A stretch of 27,192 bases of DNA from Diphasiastrum complanatum (lineage: Eukaryota; Streptophyta; Lycopodiopsida; Lycopodiales; Lycopodiaceae). The DNA is taken from the NCBI GenBank assembly GCA_029204225.1, contig MU836549.1:1-27192 (forward strand). Reading direction: 5' to 3'. The translations under genes were made by a program, and so were the position numbers. The notes beneath the pieces were generated by a model. The model saw nothing but the letters and a program-made list of their open reading frames with translations. It was not told the DNA's origin and ran no database searches. Positions 1-9,039 of the stretch are shown piece after piece (the first letter of the stretch is position 1; the number at the start of each line of letters is the position of its first letter).

Positions 1-51
1 TGATTATTTATATTTAAGTTAAACAAGTTCTTTAGTATTCATGCATCTTAA

Positions 52-447
52 TTAATATCTTTTAACTCTCAACACAAAAGCATGAGCACTCTCTTCCTTC
101 TTTTGCATAGATTGAAAGATTTGCTTTCTAAGAGTAAGTACTCTTGATGTAGACTTGGATTCATAAAGCTTTTTCAAAGCTTCCCAAGCCTCATTAGATG
201 AAGTGCATTTGCCAACTTCTTTGAGAAACTCATTGGTAACATTCATCTTTATAATGTGTAGAGCTCTAGCTCTTTTGTCATACCTCATTTGATCTTGTTG
301 TGCCAAGGGCCTTTCCTCCACTCCTACAACAATATCCATAAGCTCATTCATTTCAAGGAGAGACTTCATTTTCACCTTCCATGTAGAGTAATTGGATAAG
401 ATAAGCCTATCATCGCTTTCCAACATAAAGCCTCCATTTGTAGCCAT
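52..447 (-). pseudogene. copia gag N-terminal fragment
   Basis: A 131-residue open frame reads like the start of a plant copia gag polyprotein (the DUF4219/UBN2-type region that forms the capsid-like particle). Visible signatures are NYSTWKVKMKSLLE near residues 19-32, a charged segment, EAWEALKKLYESKS near residues 85-98, and LRKQIFQSMQKKEESAHAFV near the end. Full gag proteins of this type continue for another 150 or more residues to a CCHC zinc knuckle. Here the frame stops after the motif that follows the LYESKS block. The start Met lies about 560 bases downstream of the primer-binding site, a normal leader length. The family call is firm; the exact lineage is not. Confidence 0.75.
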
Positions 448-1010
448 GTTGCAATGATCTGATCCTCTCTTTCAACTTGTTCCAATGCACAAAACACTTT
501 CTTGAATGTCAACAAATGCACTCAAGAAGAAATCACACTCTCAAATTTCTTTCTTGCACCAAACCTACCAAATCAACACATTGAATGGACGATACTTGAT
601 CAACACATGATCTCATGAACTTTTGTACTTCCTAAACTTGAAACACACTCTTCAAAAGTCCAGCAACCTCAAAAACAAGAGATCCAAACAAATTTAGGGT
701 TTTGACAAAAGTACAAAAAATAGAATCATCCAAATTCTATATGCAAATGCTACAAACCTGATATAGAATCTTGTAGTCTTCAATGAGACCTTCCTGATGC
801 AATTAAAGTCGCCCAAATCCAGTAAGTGAATTGTGAAATTGGCCTACTTCAAGTTCGTAACCCTATATTGAGTTTTGATTTATAAAAAATCAATTCTACG
901 CATAAAAAATGCTTGATTTTGAGTAGAAACCAATCTAACATGCTCTAGAATTGGCAACTCCTCCAAATCCTTGCTAAAGATGGCTGATTCTTCAAATAAC
1001 CTGCACCAAA

Positions 1011-1022
1011 GCTCTGATACTA
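1011..1022 (-). promoter_or_regulatory. copia primer-binding site (initiator tRNA-Met type)
   Basis: On the minus strand this reads TAGTATCAGAGC, one base different from the canonical plant copia site TGGTATCAGAGC. It directly abuts TGTGAAG at 1023, as expected for the LTR/PBS junction. Confidence 0.7.
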
Positions 1023-1165
1023 TGTGAAGAATTATAAATCACTAAGATCCAATATATTCCTTTAATCTTTGGTTATGAATAACAACACATCTATTGACAA
1101 TGTAGAAATCTAACATCTACTACACATAGAAGATGCAAACTCAATAAGATCTTGATTAAACAACA
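1023..1165 (-). repeat. copia 5' LTR, partial or short
   Basis: The inner LTR edge is set by the PBS at 1011-1022. The outer edge is inferred from a terminal CAACA at about 1161-1165. No second LTR copy is in the window to confirm this, so only the inner edge is supported. Confidence 0.4.
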
Positions 1166-1178
1166 TATGTAAGATATA

Positions 1179-1439
1179 ATGAAGTTACTGGCTGCTGATG
1201 ACATCTTAGGGCAAGATGGAGATGGAGGCTCATTTATTGATTTTCATGGTGGATACATGGCAAGAAAGGACAAAGAGGGAGGAGACATGCAAGCATTGGT
1301 TGATTACTCACATTTATTGTTTGGTTGCTATAAATTTCCACAGATTTCAAAGTTGAAAGCATGGAGGAATCATCTCATTTACATTCTATTTGGTTCTTCA
1401 TGTTTTAGTTACATCTTGACATGTAAAATTGCTATATAG
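1179..1439 (+). CDS. unassigned coding-like ORF
   Basis: This 86-codon ORF begins MKLLAADDILGQDGDGG and contains a hydrophilic, acidic and glycine-rich stretch to about residue 47 (FIDFHGGYMARKDKEGG). That composition is unlike the surrounding AT-rich noncoding DNA. After residue 50 it turns into low-quality, Phe/Ile/Leu-rich sequence typical of read-through into an intron. It may be one exon of a host gene, or a fragment caught between the copia remnant and the PGPP1-like exons. I recognise no family. It shares strand with the PGPP1-like exons but matches no part of that protein that I can identify. Confidence 0.25.
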   Translation: MKLLAADDILGQDGDGGSFIDFHGGYMARKDKEGGDMQALVDYSHLLFGCYKFPQISKLKAWRNHLIYILFGSSCFSYILTCKIAI

Positions 1440-1483
1440 AAATAGTAAAGCATCCCATGTGGACACTATTCTCTATATTAATG

Positions 1484-1591
1484 ATGGAAGTTAACTTAAA
1501 ACCAAAAAGGTATGGCTCGGTAGAAAAATTCTCAACAAGACTTAAAGATCTGTCAGAACATCTTCCAGGTGCATGGAGACTGGTCCCTTAA
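1484..1591 (+). CDS. unassigned short ORF, possible terminal exon
   Basis: An open frame of about 35 codons reads NLKPKRYGSVEKFSTRLKDL and ends HLPGAWRLVP then TAA. It is hydrophilic and protein-like, and follows the 1179-1439 ORF on the same strand. It could be the C-terminal exon of the same unidentified gene. No splice pair joining the two is convincing, and chance cannot be excluded at this length. Confidence 0.2.
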   Translation: MEVNLKPKRYGSVEKFSTRLKDLSEHLPGAWRLVP

Positions 1592-2805
1592 CCATAAATT
1601 GTATATGTACAAGGGTCGGTGAATGTTATTCAATCCTTCAATCTAAAAATGTAGCGAAGCTTCTGATGCTCGTGTATAATTTAGTATTTACTATTTTTTT
1701 AAACTTTCTTTTTATTTTTTTTCCCTAAGACACCTAAAAAATTTAAAATGAAAAACCAGAAAAAAATAACATTCTGATTTGGAACCCGGAATGCAATGAT
1801 AATGCTGCGTGCTGGAACGGGATGCATCTATGTTACTATGCATGATGAAGGTGATGGTCTAGAGTCCACAGGGTTGAAGATTGCACGTCTTCTTTGTTAT
1901 GTTGGATTTTATGTTTTATCCTAGACAACATCATTAAATTTTTACTCTTTCAAACCAGTTGCTCGAGTTTTAACCTTATTAGATCAAGGCAAGTTGCTTT
2001 CATGAGTTTTAACCTGAAAGTCTTGCCATCAACTGTGGCATCGGATGCAGGCCTCACTAAGGAGGGACTTAGTGAGGAATTTAGTCGTTAGTATATGGCA
2101 GTGAACAAGCCAACCTGTTACTGAATGTTCTAAGGAGTCTTAGGTTGGGGCGTCTATAGGTTCAAGCTATCTTGTACCCCATGTTATGAGTTGTCATGAG
2201 TACAATTTTAAAAGATCTCTTGCTGAGTTTCTAATGCATGAGAGTGCTACCTAGCAACTTACTACTATTTTTCAGTGATTGTGTGTGACGAGGCAAAATC
2301 AGTTGCTGGATGATCTAGTATATGTATAGGACTTCTCAATCCTCGGTTTGCTATAATCACGTGCTACGACACTGTAACCATAGTCTACCACGAAACATGT
2401 TAGCTCCAAGTTGGAAACTTGCAAAAACGGTTTCTTCAATTGCGTTTTTCGAACTTCCCCCTTCTCATGCAATATCTCTTGAATTTTGGATATTGTCTTG
2501 TAAGTTGCTAAAACTTCTTGCTTTTGAGGATGCAAAGGGATGTTTCAAGCAGTTTCAATCTTGATGCAAATTTTGAAGCTAATTTTAGTCCTAAATTTTC
2601 CCTAAACATTTCCATCCTAACCTAGGGTAGATTCAGGCTTTTTTTTCACGCGACTTGCAAACGCTGTGACCTTTATGCAAACATGCAAATGCGTTTGAAG
2701 CTTTCAAATATTTGCCGGTAACCATTCATGTAACGACATACATAGTTTAAAGACTTCGTTAGATTCAGAGTAGCTCTTATTGAAGTCTTTTGACGTTGTT
2801 GGCAG
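1592..2805. other. no supported gene; intron or intergenic
   Basis: AT-rich DNA with short chance ORFs on both strands. If the PGPP1-like exons belong to a complete gene, this is part of the intron before the exon at 2806. A weak candidate for an earlier exon ends at a GT at 1887-1888 and reads GDGLESTGLKIA. It would supply the single base needed for the phase of the next exon, but similarity to the family is too thin to claim. Confidence 0.4.
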
Positions 2806-4293
2806 GAACTAAAAAGCCAGCTGGAACTGCTGAAGATGTAGTGAAGCACTTTGGTTGCGATCCTTCACTTCTTGTAATGGTAAGCTGTTTTGTTTATGCT
2901 TTACATGCAAGTGAACTGTGGGCAAGCTATTTAGTTGTTTGTCTTGGACTGACTAGATTGGCAGTAAATGAAAGCATTATCATCAACGTCAAATTAACCT
3001 GGGAAGCTTTTTCTCAGTTCAAATTTTGGGTTACTGATACCTGGACAGAAACACTCAAAGGACTTTATGGCCATGATGTGGCAGTGACCCTTGACCAATA
3101 TTTGGTTTGGTAAACTCCCTAGGTCATGGTCTTTTACCAGTCACAAGAGCCTGAAAGACAGAATTTTTATGCCCCTGATATTCCACCAAGTAAAACTCTG
3201 GAAGATTGGACTTGCCTGGTTTTCAGCCTCGCGATGCCCTTGGTATTCAACCTCAGGTGCAGCTCCTTTACTCAATGTTTCACTGAAATGCGTTTCATTT
3301 AATGAAACTCCATTTTGAAAAGTTCGTTTCAATGGACTGTTCCGAATGGATTTTAAAATCAGAGAGAAAAAAAAACTCCCAATGCACCATGGCCTGCACC
3401 TGTACCAAGATGCTCTCACGTCCAAGCATATCCAACTGTCCAATAAGTCCTGAAAGCTGTTGAGATTTTTAACGAGTCTGAATCAACATTCAAAGTAGTC
3501 TAAATGCTATGTTTTGCATTGTTATTCTTTGAAAAGCTATTTATGCTTGATGAAGCAGTAGGGGAGAGATTTTATCAAAGATGATTGAGCTGTGTTTTGC
3601 TTTGTCTAGGTTGGAGACCGTTGTCTTACTGATGTTGTATATGGCAACAAAAATGGGTTATTGACCATCCACACGGCTTTGCTTTCTGAAATCAACGAGC
3701 CACTTATAGTAAACAAGGTAAACTCAGTGCCCACAAAACTGGAAATGTTGCTGCGTTGGTACCTATGAAAATGTTGCATGTTATTGACATGTATGAAGGT
3801 CCTTACTGGATCATAAGAACTAGAAGCATAAGTTTGTTGGTGTCTTTTTTCCATGCTTCTGAAACATCAAAGTTGGTACCTATGAAAATGTTGCATGTTA
3901 TTGACATGTATGAAGGTCCTTACTGGATCATAAGAACTAGAAGCATAAGTTTGTTGCTGTCTTTTTTCCATGCTTCTGAAACATCAAAATGTACCGTGTC
4001 AGCTGAGACTTCAAAAGGTGCTAAAATTTCTCATCATATGCTATCTTAACAGAAATATGCTCGATTTATTAGAATGTCTCAGTTTTTTAGATGGTAAATT
4101 GATTGGAGAACTACAATGTTGTATGGAATAAATTGTGCAGCTCTTTTTCTGGTGTTATTTTTGTTGGCTGCTGCAGGTCAGGAAGATGGAAGATAAAATA
4201 GTTCAGTGGTGGATATCAAGAGGATTGATACCCCCTAGCCACAGGCTAATGTGCGATAAGTTTGAGCTGATTAAAGATCCTGGATGTTGGTGA
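2806..4293 (+). CDS. PGPP1: phosphatidylglycerophosphate phosphatase, last three exons
   Basis: Exons are 2806-2879, 3610-3717 and 4177-4293 (TGA at 4291-4293), with GT-AG introns of 730 and 459 bases. The joined exons open KKPAGTAEDVVKHFGC and continue VGDRCLTDVVYGN, which match the plant plastid/mitochondrial PGP phosphatase (GEP4/PGPP1, HAD subfamily IIIA). This enzyme dephosphorylates phosphatidylglycerophosphate to phosphatidylglycerol, the cardiolipin and thylakoid lipid precursor. HAD motif III lysine (KKPAG) and motif IV (GDRxxTD) are present. The C-terminal region (WWISRGLIPPSHRLM) also follows the family. Motif I (DxDxT) and all earlier exons are not found; exon 2806 starts in phase 2, so at least one upstream exon is required. 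Either they lie left of the window behind the copia insertion, or this is a truncated copy. The three visible exons contain no stops or frameshifts and use proper splice sites. Confidence 0.8.
3755..3988 (+). repeat. 117-bp tandem duplication in the last PGPP1-like intron
   Basis: Two copies, 3755-3871 and 3872-3988, differ at one base (G at 3840, C at 3957). Because 117 is a multiple of three, an ORF (3756-4049) stays open through both copies and repeats a 39-residue block. The block lies inside the 3718-4176 intron and resembles no known domain, so the open frame is probably incidental. Near identity implies a recent duplication. Confidence 0.95.
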
Positions 4294-4675
4294 AAGAGAA
4301 CCGAGTTAAATCCAGTTTTGTACATCTAGATTCTATTTGGCTTAGTACATGCTTTTTTTGCCAGTGCGATAAACAGAAATGCAAAACATGTTTTCATTGT
4401 GTGCTCAAAGAACCTATTGAGGGTCAGTGGTGTGATGGGGAGAGTTGTATTGTTTCATTGTGATTCTATAGTTTGCTATTTATGTCAAGCTAGCAATTGA
4501 CTGCTTTGAAATAGCATAATTTTCATGGTGAAGTATAGAATCCCTTTCTTTTGTTAGTGAAGAACGCTTTTTTGAAATCTTTTCTAGCTAATTAGATTTG
4601 TATCACATGTTAGAATAAAATTATAATGGCATGATCATTTTTGCAATATGATCTAGATCTTGATGTAACTAGATC
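4294..4675. other. 3' flank of PGPP1-like exons, nothing identified
   Basis: Presumed 3' UTR and downstream AT-rich DNA. No ORF, repeat or TE signature was recognised. Confidence 0.5.
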
Positions 4676-4948
4676 ATGATTGAGCTGGTGTTGACAGAGG
4701 AGGAAACTTGTCTAGATATCCTGCTCAACACATCTCAAACTCCAGGAATTTTCAAATGGCTCCTCAATATGAAAGAGGAATTAGCTAAGAGACATTGTCA
4801 AGAACAGTTGTTGACAACATCTTTTGGCTCCATAGATTGGGAAGAGTTGGATTGTATTATCTCTCTGAATCTCTCAATGCAGAATATGAGATTTGCTTGC
4901 TCTTGCCGAGCCATTGATCCTGTTGACCATATTGCCGTGCTTCTCTAG
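4676..4948 (+). CDS. unassigned 90-residue ORF
   Basis: The ORF is hydrophilic in its middle (LLNMKEELAKRHCQEQLL, then FGSIDWEELD), with composition more protein-like than its surroundings. After the stop at 4946-4948 the same frame continues briefly (LLKLLT), hinting at an old stop. I recognise no family. It could be a decayed exon, a TE fragment or chance; no flanking splice sites or promoter decide it. Confidence 0.2.
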   Translation: MIELVLTEEETCLDILLNTSQTPGIFKWLLNMKEELAKRHCQEQLLTTSFGSIDWEELDCIISLNLSMQNMRFACSCRAIDPVDHIAVLL

Positions 4949-5629
4949 TTGCTGAAGCTGCTTACATAGTTTAGTGAGACTAGGTTACTGACTAATTATC
5001 ACAGGGTATATTTGGGCAAGAAATTCAAAGCCAGCCACAACTTCCTGCTGACTAGGAACAAACTAACATGTTATGCACCCAATTACAATCTTTTTGTGTG
5101 GGTGGGGTTTAAACTTGGGTGGTCAATCCCACTCCATGAACCCTCTACCGCCACACCACAGGTAGATCCAATTACGTTTTTTTTTTGCTAGATAGCCAAT
5201 AAGAGTAGGTAACAATGTGGTGTATATGAAGTGCGATAGCCCATAAGACATGCAATTATCACTCTTACCAAGAATGCTTTTTTAGTAGCACTTCTTGCAT
5301 GAGGATGGTCGCCAAGCTCTTATTGGTAGATTTCACATGACATGAGCCTGCAGAAAGGAAGGCATGGATGTCATGTGACAAATTTTCAACCAACTGCTTA
5401 AGGTTTGAGGGAATGAGCAGTGAACATCAAAATGTTTTAATGATATCACCAATAATGATCTCTGCCGTACTTGCTGCCATGCTGTCTTTCAAAGCCTTGG
5501 CTTTAAGTCACTTTTTTTTTTAGTAATCTGGTGCTATTACAACGTATGAACGGCTTTTTGAATTCACCAATAAAATCTTTTCAGTAAAGTCCAAATTTCG
5601 TAATTGGAAAGGCCTAATTGGATCTAATG
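4949..5629. other. no supported feature
   Basis: AT-rich, with poly-T runs near 5177 and 5511. I see no gene, tRNA or TE domain here. Confidence 0.5.
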
Positions 5630-5812
5630 TCATGAACTTTGAGCTATTTGTTTGTGCTTCATTATATTTTGCTTTATCTGATCTGCTGTCTCATCAAAAG
5701 CAGGCAATGAGACGAGCTGTATGGATCGTGATATCAGATTAAAAATGTTCACCGCTAAGTCTTGCTGCATACACCGTAGAACAGTATGCCAGTGATTTGA
5801 AGGTTCTATCAT
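5630..5812 (-). CDS. unassigned exon-like ORF
   Basis: On the minus strand a typical acceptor (TTTTGCAG) ends at 5813, and the sequence after it begins ATG ATA GAA and stays open for about 60 codons. It includes HWHTVLRCMQQDLAVNIFNL and SLPAFDETADQIKQNIMKHK. The amphipathic, well-mixed composition looks like a genuine protein segment rather than chance. No family is recognised and no partner exon was found within about 1 kb. It may be a relic of a host gene on the minus strand. Confidence 0.25.
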   Translation of the reverse strand: MIEPSNHWHTVLRCMQQDLAVNIFNLISRSIQLVSLPAFDETADQIKQNIMKHKQIAQSS

Positions 5813-5818
5813 CTGCAA

Positions 5819-6909
5819 AATAAATCAGCAGGCCTTTGTCGCACCAGTTTCCTGTAATCGTTGTATTTATTAGTCCAAGTATCAAGTGCTTTGGGATAAT
5901 CAAGGAGGCCGACCCATTTGGAAGTTATGAATAAAATCCTTGTATGAGGAAGAGTTTGGGGGGTGTTGTGGCAAATAGATGTAGTCGCCTATGTTTTTCG
6001 GGCTTGTTAGTGCTGATTAATCCAGATTTGAACATCCACATTTTGCAAAAGGTAAGCCCACCCTCATCTTCTTTTACTGAGAGGTTTGCAGACCAGTATA
6101 CACTATTGGTGGATTATTCATATAAAACTTCATAGCCATGCATTCTTGCTTTGTAGTTAAATAACTAACATCAGTCAGAGTGCGAGCCTTGCTTACATAA
6201 AAAACTGGGTGGCTGTACCTCTTATTGCTTTCTTAGCGAAGTCATATCCCAATAATTTCTAGCATTTTCCAAGTTTGATAAACATTTTATCCTTCCTCAG
6301 GAGATCAATCGATATAGCAAAGATGATAGACGACCATCTCCCTAATTGTGAATGAAGTTTCTTGAGACTTGCTAGAAATGACATTTTTTTGGCTGGTTTG
6401 CAGATTCTCTTTGGATCAATACACAAACTCTTCTACATAATATGTTTTAATATTACACCATTTTTTACTGAAAGAAGCCCCTTAAGGAAGTTCAAGACGA
6501 TTTCAAACTCTTGGCAATCTATTAGCAAGATTATAAGTTTATAGACATTGGCCTTGCTAAAAATGTACGAATTTTATACAAAATCAGAAGAAGAGTATTG
6601 TCTTTCTATAAACATTTGCATGAACTTGTCTTCAAAGAAGCTTAATGACATCACCTTAAGAAAAGTTTGTAGGCGCATTGGCAAGTATTGCAGTTGCCAT
6701 CAATCGAAGCTCCTTAATCCCAATAACAAATGAAGTGAATTCCAATGGTTGGGGTTGTGACAATCACCAATGTTTGAACTTTTTCTAGTTTTGAAGACAA
6801 CATAGAAATACATAGAGCTCTTTAATAATAGTCAAGTTTTTTCCAGGTTTAACAATCTATCAAGCAAATTGTATGATTTGTCTTTAAGATGTTTCGAATT
6901 TGTCTAACA
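5819..6909. other. no supported gene
   Basis: AT-rich DNA with chance plus-strand ORFs (5944-6135, 6362-6544, 6548-6733). One has a good-looking donor (AAAAG/GTAAGC near 6051) but no recognisable protein. It may include unrecognised 3' sequence of the adjacent copia element, whose RNase H region is missing or scrambled. Confidence 0.4.
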
Positions 6910-7587
6910 TTACGGGCGTGTTGGGCTTTGGTTGCCATATGAATTTTGTATATATTCTAGCGATGCTTTAGAGTGTTGTTGGGAGATGGTTGGTATTGGA
7001 CATAACAATTCAAACAAGCCTTGGAGGAACATGAGTTGAGAATATTGAGGGAAAGATTTGCACGTCCATCTTCTAGAATCACAAAAGTAGTGCAACTTCT
7101 CTTGACAAATGAAACTAGATTGAGAAGATCTAATCACTTCTATTTCTAATATGTAATGCAAATGACCAAGTTCATGCACCTCAAACTCCTTTTTGAGAGC
7201 ATTCTTGATATCATCAACATTCTGGTTGTTTCCGCCACTCAAGATGATATCATTCACATAGATTAGCAAGATAGTAACATCATTTCCAGCAAATCTAAAA
7301 TATAATGAATGATGATACTCACTCATAACAAAATTTTGAAAGAGTAAAAATGTGCTAAGCTTAGCATACCCACTCCTTGGTGCTTGTTTAAGACCATACA
7401 AACTCTTTTGTAGAAGACAAACATGATTTGGCTTTGTAAATGAAATGTAGCTCTCGGGCTGCTCCATGTACACTTCCTCCTCAAGATCACTATTCAAAAA
7501 TGCATTTGTGATGTCCATTTTCCATAGATCCCATCCAAAAAGAGTAGCAAGAGAGATGATGACCCGAGTGCTTAGCATCTTTGCCAC
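6910..7587 (-). pseudogene. copia reverse transcriptase core, fragment
   Basis: The 225-codon frame carries copia RT blocks in order: LFGWDLWKMDITNAFLNSDL near residues 17-36, EEVYMEQPESYI near 37-48, LLQKSLYGLKQAPRSGYAKL near 58-77, the catalytic block LLIYVNDIILSGGN near 107-120, and a partial ELGHLHYILEIEVIRSS block. The catalytic YVDD motif is YVND here, so one of the two essential aspartates is Asn and polymerase activity is not expected. From about residue 165 the frame no longer matches RT. Upstream, a gap of roughly 20 codons and a frame change separate it from the 7643-7861 segment. Confidence 0.85.
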
Positions 7588-7642
7588 GGGTGCAAATGTC
7601 TCATCATAGTCTGATTATTGATAGATCCATCTTGGTTAGTCT

Positions 7643-7861
7643 TCACCTTGAAGATCCATTTGCATCCAATAGCTTTCTTGTCCTTAGGTAACTCCACCAA
7701 TATCCATGTATTGTTTTCCATAAGAGCTGGATACTCCACCAATATTCATGTATTGTTTTCCATAAGAGCTTGATAACCAATATCCATGTGTTGTTTTCCA
7801 TAAGAGCTTGATACTCGATATCCATTGCTTGGATCCACTCCTCTTTGTTCCTAGGCTTCAT
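7643..7861 (-). pseudogene. copia integrase-RT junction, frameshifted by a triplication
   Basis: The frame starts KPRNKEEWIQAMDIEYQALM followed by ENNTWIL, the segment just before plant copia RT. The same block then repeats twice more at DNA level (7694-7815) in changing frames. A different frame afterwards reads ELPKDKKAIGCKWIFKVKTN and QDGSI, the normal RT N-terminal continuation. The next expected RT residues are missing before the core resumes at 7587. Confidence 0.75.
7694..7815 (-). repeat. three tandem copies of a ~40-bp pol segment
   Basis: Copies begin at 7694, 7736 and about 7776 (spacings about 42 and 38-40 bases). Each holds the bases encoding ENNTWI, with a few substitutions between them. 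The unequal unit lengths shift the reading frame. Confidence 0.9.
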
Positions 7862-8020
7862 CTACACATGTAGGTTCATCAAACGAGGTTAGGAAAGCAT
7901 AGTTTGTTCTAGCAACAACTTGCTTACCTTTCTCATCATATGTGAGCCTTGAAGGTGTTTGTCTTTCCCTTGATGTTCTCCTTGGCTTTTGACTTGATGA
8001 AGGTCCTTCATCGTCACCAT

Positions 8021-8473
8021 CTAAATAGGATCCATGTCATCAACATCAAGATTGTCAAATCCATTCACAACATCATTATTTGAAGACACTTTTGGAATGT
8101 TCCCCTCATCAAAGATGAAATCTCTACCAATAATCGTCTTATTGGTAGTAGGAATGTAAACCTTATAGGATTTACTCACCTCACTATATCCAACAAATAT
8201 ACCTTTCCTTGAAGATGGATCCTCCTTTGTTCTATCATCAAGAGTTATATTGACATGGCAAGTGCATCCAAAAGTTCTAAGAAACTTGACACTCGGCCTC
8301 CTCTTGAAGAACATCTCAAAAGGTGTTCTTCTATCCAATATAACAAACGACCACCTATTGCATAGATAGTTAGCACACAACAAGGCTTGATCCCAAAATG
8401 GTTTAGGAAGATTAGCACCTAATCTCATGGCTTTGGCACCTTCGCATGATGTCCTATTCTTTCTCTCAGCCAC
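8021..8473 (-). pseudogene. copia integrase C-terminal half
   Basis: The open frame begins AERKNRTSCEGAKAMRL, with the canonical plant copia phrase TPQQNGV just upstream in the same frame (to about 8497). It continues FWDQALLCANYLCNR, RTPFEMFFKRRPSVKFLRTF and GCTCHV, then KGIFVGYSEVSKSYKVY and IGRDFIFDEG. This is the end of the DDE core (the Glu region) plus the C-terminal part. The N-terminal zinc finger and the first two catalytic aspartates are lost in the deletion to its right. The frame stops at 8021 and a shifted frame carries the linker. Confidence 0.85.
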
Positions 8474-8505
8474 TCCATTTTGTTGAGGTGTCGTTGGAGT
8501 TGTGT

Positions 8506-8760
8506 ACTCCCTCTACCAAAAGACTCACCATGGTCATGTCCTTTAGACCACTTGCCCTTTCCTTTGCCCTTGAACTTGCCTTTGATGAACATTGCCTCCT
8601 CACCATCTTGAGATGTTCATGTAGATCCACCTCTTGCTTGAAGCCTATATTCCTCATTGATCAAGATCTCTTGAAGATCCACCAAACTTGGCAAGTTTTT
8701 TGAATAGTAAGACTTTGACTATTTCGACATCAGGTTTCTCTCCCTCGTATTTTTCAAAAA
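8506..8760 (-). pseudogene. copia gag C-terminal remnant
   Basis: In broken frames the minus strand reads GEKPDVEIVKVL, then LVDLQEILINEEYRLQARGG, then EEAMFIKGKFKGKGKGKW. These resemble the copia gag segments before the CCHC knuckle (IVxKVL block, a SLxxEExRL-like block, and a basic GKGK stretch). The knuckle is absent; within about 10 codons the sequence becomes integrase. Confidence 0.55.
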
Positions 8761-8818
8761 AGCAAGAAATGCAAAAAATTGCGAAGTGTGTCTACTTCCG
8801 CCCAAGGCACCACAAGGA

Positions 8819-8908
8819 ACCGCCAACGCAAGAGCTACGATCTAATACGACTCACTGCAAGCTACCGCCAAGGCAAGAGCTGTGATCTAATACGACTCAC
8901 CACAAGCG
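8819..8908 (+). repeat. 45-bp tandem repeat, two copies
   Basis: Copies at 8819-8863 and 8864-8908 differ at a handful of positions. Each contains ACCGCCAA, GCAAGAGCT and GATCTAATACGACTCAC. A shorter partial unit may precede them near 8799. They lie between two copia remnants and belong to neither recognisably. Confidence 0.85.
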
Positions 8909-9039
8909 ACTGTAAAAAATCACAAGAGTCAATCCTGCGGTCATTATACGAAGACTAGGCAAGAAATTGCATTCTAGCGATTGCTATCCACATACGGTTG
9001 CGATAAGCGCCGTTTGCTCACGTTCCCAAAGCAGAGTTC

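Larger units (their letters stand above)
1..1165 (-). mobile_element. Ty1/copia 5'-end fragment
   Basis: Reading on the minus strand from high to low coordinates, there is an LTR edge (TGTGAAG at 1023 on the plus strand), then a primer-binding site, about 560 bases of leader, and the gag N-terminus. Gag breaks off at position 52 and the 51 bases beyond it are not recognisably gag, so the element is truncated or rearranged before the window edge. No protease, integrase or RT belonging to this copy is visible. The outer LTR boundary near 1165 (ending CAACA) is a guess. Confidence 0.7.
6910..8765 (-). mobile_element. decayed Ty1/copia element with internal deletion
   Basis: Domains run right to left on the minus strand: gag C-terminal part (about 8506-8760), C-terminal half of integrase (8021-8500), linker (7862-8020, shifted frame), RT start (7643-7861) and RT core (6910-7587). 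The gag zinc knuckle, the protease, the integrase zinc finger and the first catalytic Asp are absent, and the RNase H end is unrecognisable. No LTR was found on either side. There are several frameshifts, so it is non-functional. Confidence 0.85.

Noticed and set aside
1894-2091. Plus-strand ORF ending SDAGLTKEGLSEEF as a missing PGPP1 exon
   Set aside because: A superficial similarity to the SNSAGL motif only; flanking residues do not follow the family and no fitting splice sites were found.
8446-8885. Plus-strand ORFs 8446-8703 and 8688-8885
   Set aside because: Antisense to the copia gag and integrase remnants or within the short tandem repeat.
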